DNA of 64,000 nt from Paraflavitalea pollutisoli (GCF_029360705.1 NZ_JARKMX010000002.1:669432-733431); one strand, 5' to 3'. Numbered from the stretch's first letter, positions 46,272-56,118 are shown. Made by a program: numbers and translations. The notes: generated by a model from the letters alone, not told the origin.

Positions 46272-47912
46272 CTACAGGGTTTTGATCCGCATGATCCGCT
46301 CCTCAAACTCTTCGCCCGAAACCGCTGCCTTGTTTTTAATGCGGGATTTATAGCTATAAATGGTCTTGACGGAGTATTCCAGGATGCTCGCGATCTTTTC
46401 CGGATCGGCTACGCCCATCCGCATCAGGGCGAAGATCCGCAGGTCGGTATTCAGCAATTCCCCTTCGCGCAGGGTGATCTTTTCTTCGGGCCGCAACAGG
46501 GCATTCACCTCCTGCACAAAATGGGGAAACAACTTCAGGAAGATCTGGTCAAAGCTCAGCAGCAGCTCATCTTTTTCTTTGCGGGCGTCTATCTTATTGA
46601 GAAAGAAGCGAATGTCTTCATACCGCTTCTCTTGTAGCTTCTGTTCGATGGTGCCTTTGATCTTGTCGATTTTATTGTAATATTCAGAATCCATGTTGAA
46701 GAAGTAGCCGATATACTCTTCTTTGATCTTGTTGGCTTCCTCCAGTTTCTCGTTCACCTCGGCCAGCCGCCGGTTCGATTCCTGCAGCTGCGCATTGGCG
46801 GCCTGTTGCGCGTTATTGGCTTCCTTCAGCGCCTGCTGTGCCAGCTTAAGCTTTTTTACTTGTCGCAATATGACCCAGGTCAACGCCACCAGGGCCAGCA
46901 CCAGGATGGTTACCACTACAGCGTATTTGATCAGCAGGCTTCGCTGCTTTTCCATACCGTTGATCCGTTCGCTTTCGATCAGCGGCAGGATGGAGCTAGC
47001 CTGCACCTTGCGCTGGCGGGCCCCGTAAAACTCTGCATTGGCAATGGCGCTCTCGATACACATGGCTGCATGGCGCAAATCGCCTTTTTTATACAGTAGT
47101 TCTGCCAGGTGAAAGATCGCCACGGTTTCCTTCGTGCAGGATTTTATATCTGCGATGGTGGCCTGTGCCAGTAGATCGATGGCCTTGTCCATATCGGCAT
47201 TTTGCTGGTAGATGCCACTCAGGGTAGAAGCCACCAGGGCAAATTGGTGATGGGTGAGATCAGCGCGCGTCATAAGCTGCTCGAAAAAACTGGCCGCTTC
47301 TTTGCGTTTATTCTGTTTGAAGTACTTTAAGCCGCTGTAGTAGGTGTGATCAAAAGATCCCGGGTGGTACCAGTTCAGGGCAGAGTCGAGGTATTGATTT
47401 CCCTGGATATCGTAATCGACCGAATGGTAATTGTCGTTGGCATAACCGGCCAGGTCATAACAGTACCGGCCCCAGAGGGCATAATAATTACCCTTGAGGC
47501 TATCCGGAATCGGCTGCCGGGCAAGAGATACGAGTGAATCGTGGGTTTCTTTGTAAAGGCCTGTCGAGAGCAGGATAAAGCTGAGTTTCATTTGTGCCGC
47601 TACCTGGTAGCGGCTGTCCTTGAGCTCACGGGCAATGCGCACCAGCCGGATGGCATAACTATAGGCTGAATCATAGTTGAATATCTTATAGGCTTCGTAG
47701 ATCTTTTCATGACGGGCAAAAAGATCAGGTAATGACAGGCCGGCTACCTGAAGGGATTGCCGCAGCTGATCGATCTCTTTGATCCGGGCTGCATCGTATT
47801 CGGCGGTACGCTGAATGGCGGTACTGAGCTCGGCCAAACGGCTATCATGATTACCCAATACACCCTGCAAACAGGTAGACAGCAACGAAAGACAGATGAG
47901 CAAATGTTTCAT
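46272..47912 (-). CDS. SusR-like membrane-anchored transcriptional regulator
   Basis: This 546-residue protein has a signal-like N-terminus (about 1-20) and a long periplasmic helical, TPR-like region (about 30-320). One membrane helix (about 326-347) follows, then a cytoplasmic coiled coil rich in Ala, Asn, Glu and Gln (about 350-400). The C-terminal region (about 470-540) looks like an HTH of the LuxR/SusR type (ILEYSVKTIYSYKSRIKNKA). Length and layout match Bacteroides SusR, which senses maltose in the periplasm and activates sus genes. It lies directly upstream of the Sus-type operon on the same strand, so a maltooligosaccharide-sensing role is likely. Confidence 0.87.
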   Translation of the reverse strand: MKHLLICLSLLSTCLQGVLGNHDSRLAELSTAIQRTAEYDAARIKEIDQLRQSLQVAGLSLPDLFARHEKIYEAYKIFNYDSAYSYAIRLVRIARELKDSRYQVAAQMKLSFILLSTGLYKETHDSLVSLARQPIPDSLKGNYYALWGRYCYDLAGYANDNYHSVDYDIQGNQYLDSALNWYHPGSFDHTYYSGLKYFKQNKRKEAASFFEQLMTRADLTHHQFALVASTLSGIYQQNADMDKAIDLLAQATIADIKSCTKETVAIFHLAELLYKKGDLRHAAMCIESAIANAEFYGARQRKVQASSILPLIESERINGMEKQRSLLIKYAVVVTILVLALVALTWVILRQVKKLKLAQQALKEANNAQQAANAQLQESNRRLAEVNEKLEEANKIKEEYIGYFFNMDSEYYNKIDKIKGTIEQKLQEKRYEDIRFFLNKIDARKEKDELLLSFDQIFLKLFPHFVQEVNALLRPEEKITLREGELLNTDLRIFALMRMGVADPEKIASILEYSVKTIYSYKSRIKNKAAVSGEEFEERIMRIKTL

Positions 47913-48240
47913 AATGTAAAATAATCGGCTGGTGGCAATTCCGTTCCTGATACGGTTATCGCAAATCTATCCAATTAATTCAGTAAACCGCCGTGCCAAC
48001 TACACGGCAGGCATGATTTGAATGCCTCACCTGCAACAACCCGCAACTTGTATAGATTCAATAAAATACAATTTGATCTTTATTCTATTCCGTACAACGA
48101 TACACGCCCGTCGATTGTCATTGCTGTGCGCGGTCTATCAATTGTATAACGCATAATAATTGCACTTCACCATTCGGGGTGAAAGCGACTTTGTTTCCGC
48201 TGGATAACTACCAGCACATACGATCATGTAAATTTATGCC
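47913..48240. other. Divergent intergenic region between the susR-like and glxA-like genes
   Basis: The 328 AT-rich bases contain no gene. A -7-like box for the susR-like gene lies at 47962-47969. The glxA-like side has TAAATTTA near 48230, but no full promoter match. No repeat or RNA structure stood out. Confidence 0.5.
47962..47969 (-). promoter_or_regulatory. Probable -7 box of the susR-like gene
   Basis: TAGATTTG on the minus strand matches TAnnTTTG exactly, 50 bases upstream of the start codon. A -33 TTG at standard spacing is lacking, which would fit a regulated promoter. Confidence 0.35.
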
Positions 48241-49221
48241 ATGAAATATGTATCAGTCCTGATCCCTGAGGGCGATATAAGCCTTACCAACGTCGAAGGG
48301 ATACACCACATCCTCGCAGAAGTTAACCGGATTGCCGAACGTGCCGGACGGCCTCCTTTCTTTCATTTTCAATTGGTGGGTAAACACCGAAGCCAGTTCC
48401 TCAAGCAGAACTTCTTCAGCATACACGCCAGCCACCTGATCACAGAAGATTTCAAAACAGACCTTATCATCATTCCCGCCCTTCACGGCGATATCTTTAA
48501 AAGTGTAGAGATCAACCAGGGGCTCGTTCCGTGGATCATTGATCAATACACCCAAGGGGCCGAAGTGATGAGCCTTTGTACAGGCGCTTTCCTGTTGGGC
48601 GCCACCGGCTTGCTGGACGGGCGCAGTTGCGCCACCCACTGGGTTCATGTCAATGAGTTCCGCGACCGCTATCCCCGTGTACAGGTGGTAGACGATAAAG
48701 TGCTCACAGACGAGAACGGCATTTATACCAGCGGTGCCGCTTACTCGTATCTCAACCTGATCTTGTATTACATCGAGAAACAGGCCAGCCGCGACATCGC
48801 CATTTTCATCGCCAAGTTGTTTGCCCTGGACATGGGCCGTACGAGCCAGTCGCAGTTCATCATCTTCCAGGGCTACAAACAACACAACGACGAAAGTATC
48901 CTGAAAGCACAGGAATTTATCGAGCAGCACTACCAGCAGAAGTTGTCGGTAGATGAAGTAGCCACCCATGTGTCGCTGGGCCGGCGCAATTTCGAACGCC
49001 GTTTCAAGTCGGCCACTGCCAATTCTGTATTTGAATACCTGCAGCGTGTAAAGGTAGAAGCCGCCAAGAAGCAATTAGAGCACGGCGGTAAAACGATCAA
49101 TGAGGTCATGTACGACATCGGCTATACCGATGTGAAGGCATTCCGCGACGTGTTTAAGAAAGTCGTCGGTATGTCGCCGGGTGAATACCGCGACCGGTAT
49201 ACCAAAGAACCGGCGTATTAA
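48241..49221 (+). CDS. GlxA-family AraC-type transcriptional regulator
   Basis: This 326-residue protein has an N-terminal DJ-1/PfpI (class I glutamine-amidotransferase-like) domain (about 1-190) with SLCTGAFLLGATGLLDG and CATHW. The C-terminal AraC/XylS domain (about 225-320) contains two HTH units (VDEVATHVSLGRRNFERRF and INEVMYDIGYTDVKAFRDVF). Family members regulate amine, amino-acid or stress genes, and the ligand is usually unknown. The Cys in SLCTGA is at the position of the DJ-1 nucleophile. It is followed by a good terminator and converges on a small unknown protein gene. Confidence 0.93.
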   Translation: MKYVSVLIPEGDISLTNVEGIHHILAEVNRIAERAGRPPFFHFQLVGKHRSQFLKQNFFSIHASHLITEDFKTDLIIIPALHGDIFKSVEINQGLVPWIIDQYTQGAEVMSLCTGAFLLGATGLLDGRSCATHWVHVNEFRDRYPRVQVVDDKVLTDENGIYTSGAAYSYLNLILYYIEKQASRDIAIFIAKLFALDMGRTSQSQFIIFQGYKQHNDESILKAQEFIEQHYQQKLSVDEVATHVSLGRRNFERRFKSATANSVFEYLQRVKVEAAKKQLEHGGKTINEVMYDIGYTDVKAFRDVFKKVVGMSPGEYRDRYTKEPAY

Positions 49222-49230
49222 TGTAAGCAT

Positions 49231-49275
49231 AAAAGAACAGGGAGTATCCAATCAACGATGCTCCCTGCTCTTTTA
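49231..49275 (+). terminator. Terminator after the glxA-like gene
   Basis: The stem AAAAGA-A-CAGGGAG/CTCCCTG-C-TCTTTT has one internal mismatch and spans a 16-base loop. It ends in TTTT and lies 10 bases after the stop. Confidence 0.65.
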
Positions 49276-49328
49276 TAGTGGGTATGGCTTACGGGCCATT
49301 ACCTTATGATAATATTGATTCTATTGCA

Positions 49329-50057
49329 TCAGGCAGTTACTTCAGCCCCATGCCTGGACCTCGCCAATTCTCCTTCCCGGTACCAGCACTGAAAGGCCTG
49401 AACAAACAGGTCGAAGACCTTATTGACGATGAATACGGCATTCTGCGTTTCATGGCTCGTAGGCTCATAGTTGTTGTAGGCGGCGCTTTCGTGCCCATCA
49501 CTCGTTTTTTCCATAGCATGGTTGGCTTCGGAATGTGCATGTAATACACCAAAATACTCCAGCTTATCCTGCAGACCCATCGTGTGCACCAGTTCAAACA
49601 CCGGTTCGTTGAAACATTCAAAAGTAGCTTCCAGCGCTTCGATGATCACCAGTTTGTAAAACGGTAAAGAGAAGGTGCGCGCCAGGTGAATGGTTTCGTA
49701 TACAACTTTTCGTACCGCTTCGAGATCATCGGCCCAGATGCGGGTAAATAGGGTGGTACCCGGCTGATCGAGAAACTGTTGTCCATAGCTGATTCGCTCC
49801 AGGTCTTTCAGGTACCATTGCCAGTGATAGGAATCTTCGTCGCAATGCACATTTACACTTTGCTGCATGGGGTCGGTGCTCTGCTCATCCTTCATCATGT
49901 ACAGGATGTCTTTGAAGCCCATAACAAAAAACAACATAGAGGGGGTAAAGCTCAACCGTGAAGCTGGTGGGATTGATTCACTACGGAGCATTGAGCAGAG
50001 CGGAGACTGCCGCAACTGCTGCTTACGCAACTCGAGCGTCTGAATAATTTGTAACAT
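49329..50057 (-). CDS. Unrecognised helical protein, possibly heme-oxygenase-like fold
   Basis: This 242-residue soluble protein starts at Met 50057 (MLQIIQTLEL). The 17 residues before it in the longer frame look non-native. It is mostly helical, with FFVMGFKDILYMM near the N-terminus. A spread of potential metal ligands is present: His71 and His78 with acidic residues between (HCDEDSYHW), Glu140 and Glu144 in one helix, and His173, His175, Glu177 and His180 in another. This spacing recalls TenA/PqqC/CADD-like (heme-oxygenase-fold) proteins, some of which are di-iron oxidases. No family could be named with confidence. It stands alone between convergent and same-strand neighbours. Confidence 0.6.
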   Translation of the reverse strand: MLQIIQTLELRKQQLRQSPLCSMLRSESIPPASRLSFTPSMLFFVMGFKDILYMMKDEQSTDPMQQSVNVHCDEDSYHWQWYLKDLERISYGQQFLDQPGTTLFTRIWADDLEAVRKVVYETIHLARTFSLPFYKLVIIEALEATFECFNEPVFELVHTMGLQDKLEYFGVLHAHSEANHAMEKTSDGHESAAYNNYEPTSHETQNAVFIVNKVFDLFVQAFQCWYREGELARSRHGAEVTA

Positions 50058-50173
50058 GGCTGAATAGTTTGACAACAAACTACAACAACCCAACAGGCGC
50101 AACATCATCGCCCCCTCCGAAATCGCCGACCATATAGCTGACCGGCCGGGTGAAAGGGATGAATAAGAATCCC

Positions 50174-51214
50174 CTAAGCCGGTTGCGCAATCGCCTTCCT
50201 GATCTCGGGTGCCACCTTAGTACCAAACAACTCGATCGAGCGCAACATGTCTTTATGAGGTACCGGCCCTACGCTCATCTGTGCCAGGAAGCGGGTGTTT
50301 TTAAACAGCTCGTATTGGTACAGAATCTTATCGATGATCTGCTGCGGACTGCCCACCAGCAAGGAACCTCGTGGACTGCGCATTGCTTCAAACTGTTGGC
50401 GGCTCATAGGCCCCCAACCTCTTTCCCGGCCAATGCGGCCCATGATCTGTGCATAGCCCGGAAAGAAAATATTCCCGGCTTTTTGCGCATCGTCGGCGAT
50501 GAATACATGCGAGTTGATGCCCACCTGTTGCTGTTCTACCGGAAGACCTGCTTCCAGGGCAGTGTCGCGGTACAACTGTATGAGCGGGGCAAATTGGTGC
50601 GGCTCGCCGCCAATGATCGCCAATGCCAGGGGCAGGTGCAAATTGCCGGCACGCATCACCGACTCGGGGGTACCGCCCACCGCAATCCAGATAGGCAGTT
50701 TATGTTGATGGGGACGCGGGTATACACCGAGGTTATTGATGGGGGCGCGGTGTTTACCTTTCCAAGTCACACGCTCCTGCTCGTTCAGCTTCAATAGTAA
50801 GCCGAGTTTTTCGGAAAATAAGGTATCATAATCTTTCAGGTCAAATCCAAACAAGGGAAACGATTCAATAAAAGAACCCCGGCCCGCCATGATCTCGGCC
50901 CTGCCTCCAGAGAGCAGGTCTACGGTAGCAAAGTCCTGGTAAACCCGAACGGGGTCGTCGGAACTTAATACGGTCACCGCACTCGACAGCCGGATGCGTT
51001 TGGTGCGGGCAGCCGCAGCGGCCAGTACAACGGCAGGGGAAGATACCAGGTATTCTACCCGGTGGTGCTCACCGATGGCAAATACGTCGAGGCCCACCTG
51101 CTCGGTCAACTCGATCTCTTCGAGCAGGTCCTGCATGCGTTGCTGTCCACTGATCATTTTCCCCGTCACCGGATCGGGCATCAGGTCTACAAAGGTGCAT
51201 ATACCTAGTTCCAT
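50174..51214 (-). CDS. LLM-class flavin-dependent oxidoreductase
   Basis: This 346-residue luciferase-like TIM-barrel protein binds FMN and usually oxidises small molecules. The family pattern is clear: FAIGEHH at about 46-52, [33 protein letters not shown] (given in part), and GRGSF. No partner reductase gene is next to it. The gene lies 161 bases downstream of a short AraC-type regulator on the same strand, and the two are separated by a hairpin. The substrate is unknown. Confidence 0.92.
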   Translation of the reverse strand: MELGICTFVDLMPDPVTGKMISGQQRMQDLLEEIELTEQVGLDVFAIGEHHRVEYLVSSPAVVLAAAAARTKRIRLSSAVTVLSSDDPVRVYQDFATVDLLSGGRAEIMAGRGSFIESFPLFGFDLKDYDTLFSEKLGLLLKLNEQERVTWKGKHRAPINNLGVYPRPHQHKLPIWIAVGGTPESVMRAGNLHLPLALAIIGGEPHQFAPLIQLYRDTALEAGLPVEQQQVGINSHVFIADDAQKAGNIFFPGYAQIMGRIGRERGWGPMSRQQFEAMRSPRGSLLVGSPQQIIDKILYQYELFKNTRFLAQMSVGPVPHKDMLRSIELFGTKVAPEIRKAIAQPA

Positions 51215-51310
51215 ACTGAATCATTTGAATGGTGCAAATATCTGTCTTATAACAAGCCGTTGTGCAGCTTGTGCGGCTCATGGCGGTATACTGGGGGAAA
51301 CCTCCAAAAC

Positions 51311-51345
51311 AACAAATGGAGCCAGGAGGCCCCATTTGTTTTCTT
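51311..51345 (-). terminator. Hairpin after the short AraC-type gene
   Basis: AACAAATGG/CCATTTGTT encloses a second small stem (GCC/GGC). T-rich sequence flanks it on both strands, so it may act in either direction. It lies 31 bases beyond the AraC stop. Confidence 0.55.
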
Positions 51346-51375
51346 TATCAAAAAGCCGACGATAGAACGTTGTTA

Positions 51376-51750
51376 TCAGGCTACTGCTGCAGCCTGCTTC
51401 ACCAGTTGAGCCCGGTACTGCGAAGGCGTTACGCCCTGGTAAGTCCGGAACCATTTGGTGAAATTGGAGGGATCATAGGTCAGTATCCGCGCCACATCCG
51501 CTACCGAGTATTGTTCATCTTCGAGGTAGCGCTTGGCAATCGCCAATAACTTCTTCTCGTAGAAGTAGCAGGGATGCTTGCCGGTATGCTCCTTGATCAC
51601 ATTGCTCAGGTGACCAGGATGAATGAACAACAGCTTCGCCACATCGCGCAACTCAAACATCGTATCCACTTTGCCTTCCAGCACATCGGCCAGGTGGGCG
51701 TCGATCACACCCAGGTAATTTTGAAAGATGGTTTCATTGCGACTGGTCAT
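51376..51750 (-). CDS. Short AraC-family HTH protein
   Basis: This 124-residue protein consists almost entirely of the AraC DNA-binding domain. It has a first HTH around LRDVAKLLFIHPGHLSNVI and a second around VADVARILTYDPSNFTKWF, followed by GVTPSQYR, the family signature. No N-terminal sensor domain is present, so activity is probably set by expression level or a partner. It may control the LLM oxidoreductase gene just downstream (inference from position). Confidence 0.88.
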   Translation of the reverse strand: MTSRNETIFQNYLGVIDAHLADVLEGKVDTMFELRDVAKLLFIHPGHLSNVIKEHTGKHPCYFYEKKLLAIAKRYLEDEQYSVADVARILTYDPSNFTKWFRTYQGVTPSQYRAQLVKQAAAVA

Positions 51751-51874
51751 AGTGGCTATTGTTGTATGAATAAATAACGCCCCGTCCGGGCTTTTGTTCG
51801 AAAAAAAGCTGCTCTCCGCATCAAATCAACTGGTTATTACACACTTACATTTGAATAGCCAGCATTCTCCCCGC

Positions 51875-54436
51875 CTACACTTCTTTGCGCAGCACTTCCA
51901 GTGGCGGCCTGTTCACCACACTGCGGCTGTTGAAAATTCCCACGAGGATCGTCAGGGCGGCAATGGCCACAAACAAGATAAGGATCGGCCACCAATCGGG
52001 CGCAAAGGGTGTTTTAAAACTATAGCGTGCCAGGGCCCAGCTACCCACCAACGACAACAATATGCCGGTCGCCGCAGCCAGCGCACCCAGGAAGAAATAT
52101 TCCAGGGCCGTGATCGTGAGTATCTGCCGGCGGCTGGCACCCAGCGTGCGCAGCAACACACTTTCCTGCATGCGCTGGTATTTGCTGATGAGCACGGAAG
52201 CGATGAGCACGATAAGGCCGGTCACAATGCTGAAGCCTGCCATAAAACGGATCACAAAACCTATCTGGCTCAGCACATCATCGAGCACTTTTAAGATCAG
52301 GTGCAGGTCGATGATCGATATATTGGGATATTGCCGCACCACAGCCTGTTGAAATTGCGCCGACACTTCCGGCGATGGCACACGCGTGATCAACACGTGG
52401 AATTGTGGAGCCGGCTCCAATACACCAGGCGGAAACACGACCCGGAAATTGGTCTGCACCCGCTGCCAGTCTACCTGACGCATACTACCTACCACTGTAT
52501 GCACCAATGCTCCTTGTACATTGAAGACAAGGCTGTCTCCCAGTTTAACATTGATCCTTTTCGCATATTGCTCCTCCATCGATATCAGCACCCGATCGCC
52601 GGGATACTTCACCGGGCCCGATAATTTACCGGCAGTGAGTTTCTCCGAATCCGTCAATGAATCGCGATAGGTCACCCGAAACTCCCACTCGAAGGCCCGC
52701 TCGCTGATCTGCGAGCTGGTATCTTTTTTCACATCGGCGGCCGTTTTTCCATTGATCGATTCTATCCGCATCGTCACGATCGGTACCTGTTGTATGATCG
52801 GCAGTTTGTACTGCCTGGTCAGCGCTGCGACGGAATCTTTTTGTGTGTTCTGAATATCGAACAACACCATATTGGGCTGGTTGCCGCTGCCCGTAAGGGT
52901 TACGCGGTTGATCAGCATGCTCTGGATAAAATACAAGGTACTGATGAAGAGGGCACCCAGGCCAATGGTGGTCACGAGTATCAATGTCTGGTTATTGGGC
53001 CGGTAGAGATTCGCAAATCCCTGCCGCCACAAATAACTCCAGCTGGCCGGGAAGAACCGGCGCACGGCCCACATCAGCAGGCGGGCAATACCGGCCAATA
53101 CGAGGAAGGCTGTCAAAATACTGACGGTAAAAATGATAGCTTGCGCCCAGCTATGTACCTGCCACCAGGTGAAGACAACGATGAAACCCAATATCAGCAC
53201 ATACACCAACCACCTGAACGGATCGCCCCAGGACCGTACCGGCTCCAGCGACAGGCGCAGGGTAAACAGGGGCGATACTTTCCGCACCGATAACAGGGGC
53301 AACAACCCAAACAATGCAGCAATGATGGCGCCCAGGCCAATGCCCTTGAAAATGGAAGGCCAGGAGATGCCGGCATTGATCTCGATGGGCAAAAAGTCTT
53401 TGATCACGGCAGGCAGTACCTGCTGGATAAGCGTTCCCAACAAGGCCCCCAGTATGGAGCCGATAATACCGATACCGACGATTTGTATCAGATAGATGAG
53501 AAAGGCCTGTCCCGAATTGACACCGAGGCAACGCAGGATGGCAATGGAACTGATCTTCTCGCGGATATAAATATGGATGGCGCTGGCCACACCGATACAA
53601 CCGAGCAGCAGCGCGATAAAACTAATCAGCGTCAGAAACTCGTTGACATCTTCGAAAGAGCGACCGGTATTTCTTTTGCGTTCCTCTACGGTATCATAAT
53701 CGAGCCCGGCTTTTTCCAATCGGGGTTCAATGGTTTTTACCAGTTGATCGATATCGGTAGCCGGCTTAAATTTGTAGTAGAAATTGACCGCTACCCGACT
53801 TCCTTTCTGTACCAATCCTGTTTGTTCGAGGTATTTGAGGGGGATATAAACCGGTGGCGCCACCGTAGTAGACAACCCGGTTCGTCCCGGCGCTTTGTTG
53901 AGTACACCAGCAATGGCAAAGGACACTTCGCCAATCTGAATGCTGTCGCCCACCTGGGCATTGAATTGCAGCATGAGTGTTTTATCGACCAGCGCCTGTT
54001 GTTGCAACCGGAATGCTTTACCCGCAGTGGCGGGAGTTGTCTCCAATGATCCATAGTACGGGAAATCACCTTGCAGGGCCCGCACCTGTACCAGCCGCGT
54101 GCCACCACTTTTGGAGAAATAGATCATTGATGCGAAGGTGCGTTCTTCCGATCGTTGATCACCGAGTGAGTCGAGCAGGGGACGGATCTTCGGGCTTACG
54201 GGCTTATTGCTTTCAATCACCAGGTCGGCGCCTACCAGTGTTTGCGCCTGTTGATCGATGTCTTTGCGCACATTGTCGCCCAGGGAAAAAGTGGCCACCA
54301 GTGCCGCAATACCCAATACGATCGATGATACAAAGAGGAATAACCGCGACCGGTTGCGACGGCTATTGCGCCAGGCCATGAGAAACAGCCAGGGCAGGTT
54401 GAGCTTCTTTTTATAAACAAACCGTTCTCGGTCCAT
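51875..54436 (-). CDS. FtsX-like ABC transporter permease (YbbP-type)
   Basis: This inner-membrane permease has 853 residues from Met 54436; a further 15 residues are possible if Met 54481 is used. One N-terminal helix (FLFVSSIVLGIAALVATFSL) is followed by a large periplasmic MacB-like domain. Clusters of helices around 270-400, 425-480 and 735-840 belong to two FtsX permease units, the layout of E. coli YbbP. Such proteins do not import solutes but act mechanically on lipoproteins, peptides or cell-envelope enzymes. The matching ATPase gene lies 99 bases upstream on the same strand, and a TesA-like lipase gene is divergent beyond it, as in the E. coli ybbAP-tesA locus. Confidence 0.92.
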   Translation of the reverse strand: MDRERFVYKKKLNLPWLFLMAWRNSRRNRSRLFLFVSSIVLGIAALVATFSLGDNVRKDIDQQAQTLVGADLVIESNKPVSPKIRPLLDSLGDQRSEERTFASMIYFSKSGGTRLVQVRALQGDFPYYGSLETTPATAGKAFRLQQQALVDKTLMLQFNAQVGDSIQIGEVSFAIAGVLNKAPGRTGLSTTVAPPVYIPLKYLEQTGLVQKGSRVAVNFYYKFKPATDIDQLVKTIEPRLEKAGLDYDTVEERKRNTGRSFEDVNEFLTLISFIALLLGCIGVASAIHIYIREKISSIAILRCLGVNSGQAFLIYLIQIVGIGIIGSILGALLGTLIQQVLPAVIKDFLPIEINAGISWPSIFKGIGLGAIIAALFGLLPLLSVRKVSPLFTLRLSLEPVRSWGDPFRWLVYVLILGFIVVFTWWQVHSWAQAIIFTVSILTAFLVLAGIARLLMWAVRRFFPASWSYLWRQGFANLYRPNNQTLILVTTIGLGALFISTLYFIQSMLINRVTLTGSGNQPNMVLFDIQNTQKDSVAALTRQYKLPIIQQVPIVTMRIESINGKTAADVKKDTSSQISERAFEWEFRVTYRDSLTDSEKLTAGKLSGPVKYPGDRVLISMEEQYAKRINVKLGDSLVFNVQGALVHTVVGSMRQVDWQRVQTNFRVVFPPGVLEPAPQFHVLITRVPSPEVSAQFQQAVVRQYPNISIIDLHLILKVLDDVLSQIGFVIRFMAGFSIVTGLIVLIASVLISKYQRMQESVLLRTLGASRRQILTITALEYFFLGALAAATGILLSLVGSWALARYSFKTPFAPDWWPILILFVAIAALTILVGIFNSRSVVNRPPLEVLRKEV

Positions 54437-54535
54437 GCTATAAGTTAATGATTGCTGAAATGAAAATGTGGCTGAAGACACTTATGTCCGGTACTGATCG
54501 CAGCAAACGAGCAGCGTCCCGAACGCCGGCGCCTA

Positions 54536-55249
54536 TTACTCCGCCTGCAGTGTGCCGGCCGTTACCGGTGCATTGTATTCATCGCTGATCAGGTGGCCCC
54601 CTTTGATCCGGATGATGCGATTGGTTAAGGCAGCGAGCTCCAGGTTGTGCGTCACGATGACCAGGGTAGTGCCGGCCTCTTTGTTGAGGTCAAACAGTAA
54701 TTTGATCACACGGTCGCTGGTCTCGGCATCGAGGTTACCCGTAGGCTCATCGGCAAAGAGAATGCGCGGATTGTTGGAAAATGCCCGGGCTAGGGATACG
54801 CGCTGCTGTTCACCACCTGATAACTGCAGGGGATAATGGTGCATGCGATCGGCCAACGCTACTTTTTCCAATAACTCCATCGCCCGCGGACGAATATTCT
54901 TCTCACCCCGCAATTCGAGCGGTACCATCACATTTTCGAGCGCCGTCAGTGTAGGCAGCAACTGAAAGTTCTGGAAGATAAAGCCCACATACCGGTTGCG
55001 CACCTGCGCCCGTTCATCTTCGCTGAGCTCGTTGAGCGTAATATTGTTGAGCTCGACGCTGCCGCTGCTGGCACGATCGAGACCAGCGCACAAACCCAGT
55101 AAAGTGGTCTTGCCACTACCGGATGGACCAACAATCGACAGCGTGGAACCAGCCTCTACCATAAAGTTGATATCGTTCAACACTTGCAGGGTGCGGCCTC
55201 CCCCCTGGTAAGTTTTACTTAATTGCCGGATATTCAGAATAGACTCCAT
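54536..55249 (-). CDS. ABC transporter ATP-binding protein (YbbA/LolD-type)
   Basis: This 237-residue ATPase starts at Met 55249 (MESILNIRQL). A longer frame upstream is unsupported. The Walker A GPSGSGKT is at 41-48, the signature LSGGEQQRVSLARA follows, then the Walker B ILFADEPTG and NLDAETSD, and the switch His in VIVTHN. It drives the adjacent FtsX-like permease. The MacB/LolD-type group works on the outer leaflet or periplasm. It is cotranscribed with the permease gene and divergent from the esterase gene. Confidence 0.95.
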   Translation of the reverse strand: MESILNIRQLSKTYQGGGRTLQVLNDINFMVEAGSTLSIVGPSGSGKTTLLGLCAGLDRASSGSVELNNITLNELSEDERAQVRNRYVGFIFQNFQLLPTLTALENVMVPLELRGEKNIRPRAMELLEKVALADRMHHYPLQLSGGEQQRVSLARAFSNNPRILFADEPTGNLDAETSDRVIKLLFDLNKEAGTTLVIVTHNLELAALTNRIIRIKGGHLISDEYNAPVTAGTLQAE

Positions 55250-55353
55250 AAGTTTGTTTAAGTAGACGTGCCAGCTGCCCGGATATTGTACAGGGCGGCA
55301 CCACATTTATAGCATCTGAAAATACATCATTAACGAACATAAAAGAGCGTTAC

Positions 55354-56085
55354 ATGTTTAACGGAATCATAAATCAAATGCCGAAAGTTTATATGTCGAA
55401 AATAGGGGTGATAAGCGGTCTGATGGCCCTGCTGGCCATGACCAGTTGCAAGGATAAGCCAGCCACCAAAGATCAGCAAACGCCTTCAACCGATTCGGCC
55501 ACTGCTTCAACGAATGCCGTCACACCGGCCGATTCCAGCAAGCGGATCGTATTTTTCGGCAATAGCCTTACGGCAGGGTATGGTGTCGATCCGTCGGAGG
55601 CTTTCCCCGCCATTATCCAGGGTAAGATCGATTCTTTGCAGTTGGGATATAAAGTGGTGAATGCGGGACTGAGTGGAGAAACCACTGCCGGCGGTAAGGG
55701 ACGGATCGATTGGCTGCTGCAACAACCACTCGATGTATTTGTTTTGGAGCTGGGCGCCAATGATGGATTACGGGGCATTCCGGTGAGTGAGACGGGAAAA
55801 AATTTGCAGGATATCATCGACCGGGTCAAGGCGAAATACCCCCAGGCAAAGATCGTATTGGCAGGTATGCAGGTGCCTCCTAATATGGGCAGCAAATATG
55901 CCGGCGACTTCCGTGCCGTATTCAAATCGCTGGCAGAGAAAAACAATATTCCCCTGATCAATTTCCTCCTGGAAGGGGTGGGCGGTGTTCCTGAATTGAA
56001 CCAACAGGATGGCATACACCCCACACCCCGTGGTCACCAGATTGTGGCCAATACGGTATGGGGCTACGTGAAGCCGTTGTTGTAA
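55354..56085 (+). CDS. TesA-like GDSL/SGNH lipase, lipoprotein
   Basis: This 243-residue protein is counted from Met 55354. Met 55393 gives a tidier lipoprotein signal of 18 residues ending AMTSC, so the true start may be there. After a Ser/Thr-rich linker comes the SGNH hydrolase: FFGNSLTAGYG (block I Ser), GLSGETTAGG, GANDGLRG (block III Asn) and DGIHPT (Asp/His). It resembles TesA (thioesterase I/arylesterase/lysophospholipase) and is probably anchored in the envelope. It is divergent from ybbA/ybbP-type genes, a conserved arrangement. Confidence 0.92.
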   Translation: MFNGIINQMPKVYMSKIGVISGLMALLAMTSCKDKPATKDQQTPSTDSATASTNAVTPADSSKRIVFFGNSLTAGYGVDPSEAFPAIIQGKIDSLQLGYKVVNAGLSGETTAGGKGRIDWLLQQPLDVFVLELGANDGLRGIPVSETGKNLQDIIDRVKAKYPQAKIVLAGMQVPPNMGSKYAGDFRAVFKSLAEKNNIPLINFLLEGVGGVPELNQQDGIHPTPRGHQIVANTVWGYVKPLL

Positions 56086-56118
56086 GTCTTTCTTTTTCGC
56101 CGGCTATTGGCGGTCGGT

